Shown here one piece after another: positions 57,968 through 64,000 of a stretch of 64,000 nucleotides of DNA (positions are counted from its first letter, which is position 1; each line of letters begins with the position of its first letter). The notes under the pieces were generated by a model. It saw nothing but the letters and a program-made list of their open reading frames with translations. It searched no databases and was not told the DNA's origin. The position numbers were made by a program, and so were the translations under genes. The DNA is from Vibrio coralliirubri (GTDB taxonomy: Bacteria; Pseudomonadota; Gammaproteobacteria; Enterobacterales; Vibrionaceae), in assembly GCF_024347375.1 (NCBI RefSeq), contig NZ_AP025470.1:1-64000 (forward strand), read 5' to 3'.

Positions 57968-58279
57968 ATGACAACACAAACAGAATTTAGCTTAAGAGAA
58001 TATTTAGCTGAGGAAGGGCGTTTATTGATTACGTCTCCAAGTTTTGATTTTGATTCTTACGAAGTGCTAGGTGAAAAGCTGGTGGCGTTGCTGTCAGCGT
58101 CTGTTGTTGAAAAACAGTGGGACGCCGATATGCATTCTTGGTTGATCGATTTTGAAGACTGCCGAATGTTCTTAAAGTCTGAACATTACAGTGAGTCAAT
58201 TTGGTTTGAGTCGTTAAACGCGGAAGAAAGCCTAGAAGAGTTTGATTATCTCGCGACGCTTTTCAAGCGCGGTTTTTAA
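57968..58279 (+). CDS. Small acidic protein of unknown function (possibly DUF3630)
   Basis: The 103-residue protein is strongly acidic, with no signal peptide or membrane segment. Conserved-looking motifs are WLIDFEDCRMFLKSEHYS and IWFESL. It starts 48 bases after recQ and may share its transcript; proteins of this kind next to recQ in vibrios have been filed as DUF3630, which I recall with limited certainty. No function is proposed. Confidence 0.75.
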   Translation: MTTQTEFSLREYLAEEGRLLITSPSFDFDSYEVLGEKLVALLSASVVEKQWDADMHSWLIDFEDCRMFLKSEHYSESIWFESLNAEESLEEFDYLATLFKRGF

Positions 58280-58330
58280 CTTTTGGCATCTCTTCTAAAA
58301 CACAGCTTCTAGCGCTATTCGCCAATAAAA

Positions 58331-58360
58331 GTGAGAATAAACGTTTGCGTTTGTTCTCAC
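58331..58360 (+). repeat. Stem-loop after the acidic-protein gene
   Basis: GTGAGAATAAACG and CGTTTGTTCTCAC pair around TTTG (one mismatch). It could be the recQ-unit terminator, but no T run follows. Confidence 0.55.
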
Positions 58361-58362
58361 CG

Positions 58363-58390
58363 TTGCAGCCAATATTGATTAATGTATAAT
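58363..58390 (+). promoter_or_regulatory. Sigma-70-type promoter for yhhQ
   Basis: TTGCAG (58363-58368) and TATAAT (58385-58390) are 16 bases apart and 92-134 bases upstream of the preQ1-like element and start codon. Confidence 0.6.
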
Positions 58391-58481
58391 CGCCCGCCGC
58401 TCAACAGAGCAATTTTTAGATACATTTTTTAATTCACATTATTGGTAAGAGCTTTCTTGGATTATTCGAAGAAATGACTCG

Positions 58482-58519
58482 ATTTGGGTTCCCTCACCCC
58501 CAAACCAAACTAAAAAGGT
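58482..58519 (+). ncRNA. preQ1-I-type riboswitch before yhhQ
   Basis: TTTGGG (58483-58488) pairs with CCCAAA (58499-58504), enclosing the loop TTCCCTCACC. The A-rich tail CCAAACTAAAAAGG follows. The loop CCT could pair with AGG of the Shine-Dalgarno, giving the H-type pseudoknot of preQ1-I switches; UUC, CACC and AACUA are the conserved elements of that class. It controls a queuosine-precursor transporter gene, which agrees with the ligand. The ribosome site AAGG is 6 bases before the ATG. Confidence 0.75.
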
Positions 58520-58524
58520 ACAGC

Positions 58525-59196
58525 ATGAGTAACTTTACCCCTGCGCAACAGCGCAAAGCCCTAGCACTATTAGTTTTGTTCCATTTGGTGATTATTGCGT
58601 CAAGCAACTATCTGGTTCAGCTACCTTTTACCGTCTTCGGTATGCACACCACTTGGGGTGCTTTCACTTTCCCGTTTATCTTTCTAGCGACCGATCTGAC
58701 CGTACGCATTTTTGGCGCGCAGCTTGCCCGTAAAATCATTTTCTTGGTGATGCTACCAGCGCTGGCCGTTTCTTATTTCTTGTCAGTGGTGTTCTTTGAA
58801 GGTTCATTCCAAGGCTTTAGCCAACTAGGTGAGTTCAACTTGTTTGTTGCACGTATCGCCGCGGCGAGCTTCATGGCTTATTTACTGGGTCAGATCTTGG
58901 ATGTGCATGTTTTTAACCGTCTGCGTCAGCTTAAACAGTGGTGGGTAGCCCCAACATGCTCAACGTTATTCGGTAATGCCATTGATACCATCGCGTTCTT
59001 TGCGATTGCTTTCTACCAAAGCCCAGATCCATTCATGGCTGAGCATTGGACTGAGATTGCCTTAGTCGATTACGGATTCAAACTTATCATCAGCCTAGGC
59101 TTGTTCGTGCCTATGTACGGTGTGCTTCTTAACTACATTGTTAGAAAGCTAACCGCAGTGAACCCTGACTTTAAAGCGACAGGCGTGAACGTATAG
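58525..59196 (+). CDS. yhhQ: Queuosine precursor transporter YhhQ
   Basis: YhhQ (QPTR family, ECF-like) imports preQ0/preQ1 for queuosine in tRNA. The 223-residue membrane protein has six helices and the family motifs FTFPFIFLATDLTVRIFG and NAIDTIAFFAIAF. ATG 58525 follows AAAAAGG; the longer frame to 58474 would start inside the riboswitch, so it is rejected. Regulation is likely by the preQ1-type switch at its ribosome site. Confidence 0.92.
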   Translation: MSNFTPAQQRKALALLVLFHLVIIASSNYLVQLPFTVFGMHTTWGAFTFPFIFLATDLTVRIFGAQLARKIIFLVMLPALAVSYFLSVVFFEGSFQGFSQLGEFNLFVARIAAASFMAYLLGQILDVHVFNRLRQLKQWWVAPTCSTLFGNAIDTIAFFAIAFYQSPDPFMAEHWTEIALVDYGFKLIISLGLFVPMYGVLLNYIVRKLTAVNPDFKATGVNV

Positions 59197-59238
59197 CTTT
59201 TTACTATCGATAGTTCGATAAGACCTTAATCATTCAGT

Positions 59239-59268
59239 GCCCTTTGATTTTCGTTGAAGGGCGTTTAT
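59239..59268 (+). terminator. Weak terminator after yhhQ
   Basis: GCCCTT and AAGGGC pair around a 12-base loop, followed by GTTTATT. The rest of 59197-59479 shows no gene. Confidence 0.4.
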
Positions 59269-59479
59269 TCCCCTCTCTTTTTCTTCTCTTCTCTAGCGAT
59301 TTTTCTCCCTCTGTACCTTCAAACTCACTACCCAGACAACTTATTTTTTATTATAAGTGATTGATAAGTTGTTGGTTTATGTTTTATTTATATCGTTATT
59401 ATTGAATGGTAATCCTTTGGTGATGTGGTGAACGTGTACGTTTGTAGAATGGCGGCTCTTTGTCATTATGAGGCTCGCC

Positions 59480-59572
59480 ATGTTCATCCTTATCACCTTC
59501 AAACTCTACTGTGTATACAGCGACTATCGCCGTAAAAAGTGGAAGAAAGCATTTCCTATTCAATCGGAATAA
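59480..59572 (+). CDS. Possible 30-residue small protein
   Basis: An ATG with ATGAGG six bases upstream opens a frame reading MFILITFKLYCVYSDYRRKK and ending IQSE. The hydrophobic N-terminus followed by a Tyr-rich and basic patch resembles small membrane-associated proteins, but the frame is short. The only support is the good ribosome site and a downstream terminator (59656-59683). I do not recognise it. Confidence 0.35.
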   Translation: MFILITFKLYCVYSDYRRKKWKKAFPIQSE

Positions 59573-59655
59573 TTCGATGGTTCGAAGTGAGCACTCTCGT
59601 AATGGAGTTTATGAGATGAAGTGTGCAAAGGAAGCGTGCAGGGAAGTGAGTAATA

Positions 59656-59683
59656 AAAAGGCCTTCAATTGTGAAGGCCTTTT
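59656..59683. terminator. Bidirectional terminator before gppA end
   Basis: AAAAGGCCTTCA and TGAAGGCCTTTT pair around ATTG. It ends the rhlB-gppA transcript and anything rightward from 59480. Confidence 0.9.
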
Positions 59684-59706
59684 GTGTATCTAAACAGGTG
59701 TAAGAA

Positions 59707-61200
59707 TTACGACTCTGCGATCGTCAGAGGCCAACCAATGTCTGTTTGACGGTTGGATTCGATCTCTAGTTCAGCGGCGGTCAGTGGATTACTCGCAAGC
59801 CATTGCTTATCGATGGTGAGTGTTAAGTTGTCACCATTGGCTGTAAGTGTCACTTGTGGCTCAAGGTCTGGGTTACGACGGTGAGTCAACAAAATAGCCA
59901 AACGCAGAATACGTAAGATACGCTTGCTACTGGTGCCTGAGATAGCGTGTTGCTCTGGTAATGAGGTTAACTGTTCACGGTAGCGACGAGTTAACTCACC
60001 CAAGTAGTGCTTTTGCGCTCGAGTAAAGCCAGGTAGGTCTAAGTTCTGCAGCAGGTAAGCGCTGTGCTCACCGCCTTTTTTGAAATCGATGGTTAAACCA
60101 ATCTCGTGAAGCTTAGCTGCCGTTTGCAATAGCACACCAGCTTGAGGTTCTGAAACCCATGCTTCGGCGCCTGCTTGGTCTAGCAGCGTTTGTGCGACTA
60201 CTGCTACTTGCTCACCGTAGCTTACGTCCATCTGGTAGCGTGATTGAACACTCTTAATGGTACGCGCTCGGATATCTTCTTGGCGCAGCTCATCAACCAT
60301 CTCGTAAGCTAGGCCTTCACGGAGTGCGCCGCCTGCGAGTGTCATTGAATCTATTTCAAGCAGCTCAAAAATAGCAATAAGAATAGAAAGGCCACTCGGG
60401 AACACTAATGCGCGTTCAAGGGTCAGCCCTTCGATTTCTAGCTCTTCCAAGCGCTCTGTAATCATGGCTTGTTTCTGTAGGCGCTTAAGTTTGGCATGAG
60501 TAATTACTTCATCCATGCCTTGCGCCAACATGATCTCTTGCAGTGCTTGAACTGTACCACTGGCGCCCACACACACATCCCATCCGATATCAGTGTAGCT
60601 ATCTAGGATAGGAGCCAACGTTGACTTCGCCGCTTCAATGGCGTTGTTAAAGTTGGTTGCGGTTAATTGGCGATCTTTAAAGTGGCGCTCAAGCCAAGTA
60701 ACACAGCCCATCTTCAGGCTGGTTAGTGCTTTCGCTGAGAAGCCTTCACCAATGATCATCTCGGTGCTTGCGCCACCAATATCAACAACCAGTCGGCGGC
60801 CGCTGCCACCAGAAGTGTGTGCTACGCCTTTATAAATAGTCGCAGCTTCTTCTTCACCGGAGATAACATTGATGTCGTAACCAAGGATCTGGTTCGCTTT
60901 CTCTAGAAATATATCCACATTGATAGCAGTACGTAGGGTCGCTGTACCGACAATGCGGATATTTTCTTTCGGAATATCTTGCAGTCGCTCTGCAAAGAGA
61001 CTCAAACAGTCCCAACCGCGCTGCATGGCTTCTGTACTAAGCGCATTATTTTCATCTAAGCCTGCAGCTAAACGCACTTTGCGCTTAATTTTAGCCATGG
61101 TTTGTACGCTGCCATCGATATGACGCACAACGAGCATATGAAAACTGTTCGACCCGAGGTCGATTGCAGCGTAAAGCGGGGGTGACACTGTTTGACTCAT
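59707..61200 (-). CDS. gppA: Guanosine-5'-triphosphate,3'-diphosphate phosphatase GppA
   Basis: GppA converts pppGpp to ppGpp and can also cleave polyphosphate; it belongs to the Ppx/GppA branch of the actin-like ASKHA superfamily. The 497-residue protein has the phosphate-1 loop [11 protein letters not shown] (12-22), SGEEEA, the phosphate-2 loop [11 protein letters not shown] (about 149-159) and a C-terminal HD-like helical region. Length and position after rhlB match E. coli GppA (494) rather than Ppx, which pairs with ppk. It starts 6 bases after rhlB. Confidence 0.93.
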   Translation of the reverse strand: MSQTVSPPLYAAIDLGSNSFHMLVVRHIDGSVQTMAKIKRKVRLAAGLDENNALSTEAMQRGWDCLSLFAERLQDIPKENIRIVGTATLRTAINVDIFLEKANQILGYDINVISGEEEAATIYKGVAHTSGGSGRRLVVDIGGASTEMIIGEGFSAKALTSLKMGCVTWLERHFKDRQLTATNFNNAIEAAKSTLAPILDSYTDIGWDVCVGASGTVQALQEIMLAQGMDEVITHAKLKRLQKQAMITERLEELEIEGLTLERALVFPSGLSILIAIFELLEIDSMTLAGGALREGLAYEMVDELRQEDIRARTIKSVQSRYQMDVSYGEQVAVVAQTLLDQAGAEAWVSEPQAGVLLQTAAKLHEIGLTIDFKKGGEHSAYLLQNLDLPGFTRAQKHYLGELTRRYREQLTSLPEQHAISGTSSKRILRILRLAILLTHRRNPDLEPQVTLTANGDNLTLTIDKQWLASNPLTAAELEIESNRQTDIGWPLTIAES

Positions 61201-61206
61201 AAGCGA

Positions 61207-62517
61207 CTAAGCTTCCTTGTTATGACGCGGTTGGCGTGGGCGACGGTTCTGGTTTGGTTTACGGTTACCGTTGCGTGGGCCATTGTTGTTTGAGCGGCGT
61301 TGTTGCGGGTTACGTGTACGTAAGCGCAATGGTGCTGGTAGATCTTCTAGCAGTGCTGAAGCATCGTAGTCAGATACAGGGATAGCGTGCTCAATGTATT
61401 CTTCGATTGGCGGCAAGTTGATTGCGTAATCTTCACAAGCAAAGCTTATTGAGTGACCACTTGCGCCAGCACGACCTGTACGGCCGATACGGTGAACGTA
61501 ATCTTCACAGTCATCAGGTAGGTCGAAGTTGAATACGTGTGTTACTTGAGGAATGTGTAGACCACGTGCTGCAACATCGGTTGCGACAAGCAGGTCAACA
61601 TCACCTTTAGTGAATTGCTCAAGAATCTTTTCACGTTTCTTCTGAGGAACATCGCCAGTTAGCAGGCCAACACGGTGACCATCTGCAGCTAGGTGACCCC
61701 AAACAGACTCACATTTGTGCTTAGTGTTAGCGAAGATGATAGCGCGCTCTGGCCACTCTTCTTCAACTAGAGTCTGCAGAAGTGCCATTTTGTGTTCGTT
61801 TGATGGGTAGAACAGCTCTTCCTGAATGCGGTGACCTGTTTTACGCTCTGGCTCAACAACAACATGCTCTGGGTTGTGCATGTGTTCGAACGCTAGCTCT
61901 TGTACGCGGTAAGACAATGTCGCAGAGAACAGCATGTTCAGGCGATCTTTTGGCTCAGGCATACGGCGGAACAAGAAGCGGATGTCTTTGATGAAGCCAA
62001 GATCGAACATGCGATCAGCTTCGTCAAGAACAACAGCTTGAATGTGGTTAAGGTTAAATACCTTCTGCTTGTAGAAATCGATGATGCGGCCAGTCGTACC
62101 AATTAAGATATCTGCGCCTTCTTCGATTTTACCTAGTTGCTTGTCATAGCTTTCGCCACCGTAAGCAAGTGCTGCCTTGATACCTGTGCTTTCAACCAGA
62201 GAGTCAGCATCGTTGTAGATCTGAATCGCGAGTTCACGCGTTGGTGCCATAATAATCGCACGTGGCTGGTTAGGCTTACGCCCTTCATGCTCAGGTGTTT
62301 TTAGCAGGTGGTTAAAAGTAGCAGTAAGAAACGCAAGCGTTTTACCAGTACCCGTTTGGGCCTGGCCTGCAATGTCTTGGCCGGTGAGCAGTACCGGGAG
62401 CGCCAAGGCTTGGATAGGGGTACAATAATCGAACCCTTTTTTCTCCAATCCTTCAATGACTTGCGGAAGTAAATCCAAGTCGGCGAACTTTTGCTCTGTG
62501 ATATGCGTCTTTTTCAT
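61207..62517 (-). CDS. rhlB: ATP-dependent RNA helicase RhlB
   Basis: RhlB is the DEAD-box helicase of the RNA degradosome, bound by RNase E, and unwinds structured RNA for PNPase. The 436 residues carry the Q motif [13 protein letters not shown], Walker [13 protein letters not shown] ([12 protein letters not shown]), SAT and [10 protein letters not shown]. The C-terminal tail is basic and rich in Asn, Arg and Gln. It forms an operon with gppA and is divergent from trxA. Confidence 0.97.
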   Translation of the reverse strand: MKKTHITEQKFADLDLLPQVIEGLEKKGFDYCTPIQALALPVLLTGQDIAGQAQTGTGKTLAFLTATFNHLLKTPEHEGRKPNQPRAIIMAPTRELAIQIYNDADSLVESTGIKAALAYGGESYDKQLGKIEEGADILIGTTGRIIDFYKQKVFNLNHIQAVVLDEADRMFDLGFIKDIRFLFRRMPEPKDRLNMLFSATLSYRVQELAFEHMHNPEHVVVEPERKTGHRIQEELFYPSNEHKMALLQTLVEEEWPERAIIFANTKHKCESVWGHLAADGHRVGLLTGDVPQKKREKILEQFTKGDVDLLVATDVAARGLHIPQVTHVFNFDLPDDCEDYVHRIGRTGRAGASGHSISFACEDYAINLPPIEEYIEHAIPVSDYDASALLEDLPAPLRLRTRNPQQRRSNNNGPRNGNRKPNQNRRPRQPRHNKEA

Positions 62518-62628
62518 TGCTATAGAATATCAGCTTAAGCTTGCAATACGAAAGTAAATACATTCCAATAGGGCATCTATTTACTGGTTATCATCCAACC
62601 AGTTCTAAAAAATACATTGGAGTGGAAG

Positions 62629-62955
62629 ATGAGTGATAAGATTTTGCAGCTAACTGATGACGGTTTTGATAACGATGTAATCAATGCTGCAGGCCCTGTT
62701 CTTGTTGATTTTTGGGCAGAATGGTGTGGTCCATGTAAAATGATTGCGCCGATTCTTGATGAAATCGCAGACGAGTACGAAGGCAAGCTCACAATCGGTA
62801 AATTAAATATCGACCAAAATGCTGGTACTCCACCAAAGTTTGGTATTCGCGGTATTCCAACGCTACTTCTTTTCAAAGATGGCGGCGTAGCAGCGACTAA
62901 AGTTGGTGCATTATCTAAAACTCAACTTAAAGAGTTCTTAGACGCTAACCTATAA
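62629..62955 (+). CDS. trxA: Thioredoxin 1
   Basis: TrxA is the main cytoplasmic dithiol reductant, recycled by thioredoxin reductase; it also supplies electrons to Tpx encoded nearby. The 108 residues start [17 protein letters not shown] and contain the active site WCGPCK (Cys 33, Cys 36) and cis-Pro in [14 protein letters not shown] 62629 follows GGAGTGGAAG; a TTG at 62617 opens the frame 12 bases earlier. A hairpin terminator follows, then rho. Confidence 0.97.
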   Translation: MSDKILQLTDDGFDNDVINAAGPVLVDFWAEWCGPCKMIAPILDEIADEYEGKLTIGKLNIDQNAGTPPKFGIRGIPTLLLFKDGGVAATKVGALSKTQLKEFLDANL

Positions 62956-62975
62956 TCAGGTCAGCATTTGAAAAG

Positions 62976-63012
62976 AAACCGTGCAGTTAACAAATGCGCG
63001 GTTTTGTTTTTT
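62976..63012 (+). terminator. Terminator of trxA
   Basis: AAACCG and CGGTTT close a hairpin with inner GC pairs and a loop of about 12 bases, followed by TTTGTTTTTT. Confidence 0.7.
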
Positions 63013-63155
63013 CTAAGCTATGGACTAGTCTTAGTTTTAGTGCTAATTTATCGCACGTTAATTGAACGAATTTCTCTTCTTGGTCGATCCTGTGACCAAA
63101 TCCTTCTTAACTTAAGAAAACAGATCCTATTTTGACTAAACAAACTTCCACCACT

Positions 63156-64000
63156 ATGAATCTTACTGAACTGAAGAACAGACCTGTGTCTGAGCTTGTT
63201 AAACTTAGCGAAAGCTTAGGTCTTGAAAATCAAGCTCGCCTAAGAAAACAAGATATTATCTTCTCCATCCTTAAAGCGCATGCAAAAAGTGGTGAAGACA
63301 TCTTTGGTGATGGTGTTCTAGAAATTCTTCAAGACGGTTTTGGTTTCCTACGTAGCGCCGACAGTTCATACCTGGCTGGCCCAGATGATATCTACGTATC
63401 ACCAAGCCAAATTCGTCGTTTTAACCTACGTACAGGTGACTCTATTGGCGGTAAAATCCGTCCACCTAAAGACGGTGAGCGTTACTTTGCACTGCTTAAA
63501 GTAAACACGGTTAACTACGACAAGCCAGACAACGCTCGTAATAAGATTCTTTTCGAAAACCTTACTCCTCTTCACGCTAACGAACGTATGGTGATGGAAG
63601 CGGGTAATGGTGCGACTGAAGATATTACGGCTCGTATTCTTGATCTTGCATCTCCAATTGGTAAAGGTCAGCGTGGTCTGATTGTTGCTCCGCCTAAAGC
63701 GGGTAAGACAATGCTTCTGCAAAACATTGCTCAAAGCATTGCGCGTAACCATCCTGAGTGTGAACTAATGGTTCTACTTATCGATGAGCGTCCAGAAGAA
63801 GTAACAGAAATGCAGCGTCTAGTTAAAGGCGAAGTAGTTGCTTCAACATTCGATGAGCCAGCATCTCGCCACGTACAAGTTGCAGAAATGGTTATCGAGA
63901 AAGCGAAACGCCTTGTTGAACACAAGAAAGACGTAGTTATCCTACTGGATTCTATTACTCGTCTAGCTCGTGCTTACAACACTGTGATTCCTTCATCAGG
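63156..64000 (+). CDS. rho: Transcription termination factor Rho (5' part)
   Basis: Rho is the hexameric RNA-dependent ATPase helicase that ends untranslated transcripts. The visible 281 codons start [20 protein letters not shown] and include the RNA-binding cold-shock-like domain ([20 protein letters not shown] near 62-81), Walker A PPKAGKT near 178-184 and Walker [16 protein letters not shown] near 257-271. The gene runs past the window edge; the full protein should be about 419-422 residues. Before the ATG there is no good Shine-Dalgarno (CTTCCACCACT), and the leader from 63013 holds no other gene. rho is known to control its own transcript. Confidence 0.97.
   Translation, partial: MNLTELKNRPVSELVKLSESLGLENQARLRKQDIIFSILKAHAKSGEDIFGDGVLEILQDGFGFLRSADSSYLAGPDDIYVSPSQIRRFNLRTGDSIGGKIRPPKDGERYFALLKVNTVNYDKPDNARNKILFENLTPLHANERMVMEAGNGATEDITARILDLASPIGKGQRGLIVAPPKAGKTMLLQNIAQSIARNHPECELMVLLIDERPEEVTEMQRLVKGEVVASTFDEPASRHVQVAEMVIEKAKRLVEHKKDVVILLDSITRLARAYNTVIPSS

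Noticed and set aside
59509..59520. CTGTGTATACAG as a LexA box
   Set aside because: The spacer is 4 bases, whereas LexA sites need 8 between CTGT and ACAG.
59511..59693. 60-codon frame ending in the gppA-side terminator
   Set aside because: It runs through the hairpin, has no Shine-Dalgarno and overlaps the better-supported 30-codon frame in another phase.

Overview
This window comes from chromosome 1 of a Vibrio (Vibrionaceae), starting at the first base of dnaA. The evidence is the order dnaA-dnaN-recF-gyrB, the block fadA-fadB-yigZ-trkH-hemG-rrn, a vibrio-type 16S/23S/5S operon, the thiCEFSGH operon and rhlB-gppA/trxA/rho, together with proteins that read as vibrio orthologues throughout. 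Almost all of the DNA is core genome. I saw no insertion sequence, prophage, integron or CRISPR array. The species cannot be fixed from the sequence alone.

Layout. 1-6.2 kb: replication initiation, sliding clamp, RecF and gyrase B. 6.2-16.4 kb: a patatin-like lipase; an IbpA-type small heat-shock protein with a sigma-32 promoter and a ROSE-like RNA thermometer; AvtA; a MalS-like lipoprotein amylase; GlyQ/GlyS; and the manganese exporter MneA behind a yybP-ykoY riboswitch. 16.4-25.7 kb: TusA, a LysR regulator, AcuI, the FadBA beta-oxidation complex with a FadR-type operator, YigZ, TrkH and HemG. 25.7-31.9 kb: a complete rrn operon (P1/P2, 16S, tRNA-Glu/Lys/Val, 23S, 5S, tRNA-Asp, tRNA-Trp), followed by a decayed copy of the tRNA-Trp end.

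32-45 kb: a Tat-exported multicopper oxidase behind a Fur box, the fluoride channel CrcB, and a TPP-riboswitch-controlled thiamine operon whose ThiE carries an unexplained 210-residue N-terminal extension. An Xaa-Pro aminopeptidase and a LysR/Bcr-type efflux pair follow. Three ParB-binding parS sites lie inside thiE, after thiH and inside the efflux gene, so this is probably the chromosome-1 centromere-like region. Next comes a 93-residue protein resembling the H-NS oligomerisation half without a DNA-binding domain.

45-54 kb: a four-gene bufferin-type operon (DUF2282 precursor, DUF692 MNIO enzyme, DUF2063 partner, DoxX membrane protein), then UvrD, Tpx, a CsrB-family small RNA that had no obvious CDS to explain its region, and gamma-glutamyltransferase. 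53-64 kb: LysE-type exporter with AraC regulator, RarD, RecQ, a small acidic protein, YhhQ behind a compact preQ1-I-like riboswitch, a possible 30-residue protein, GppA, RhlB, thioredoxin and the 5' two-thirds of rho.

The most notable regulation is RNA-based: a thermometer, three metabolite or metal riboswitches and a CsrA-sequestering RNA in 64 kb. The least understood items are the bufferin-type operon, the H-NS-like small protein with its inverted-repeat promoter, the ThiE extension and the tRNA-Trp relic. Start codons were moved from the longest reading frame wherever a Shine-Dalgarno site, a signal peptide or an overlapping riboswitch argued for it.
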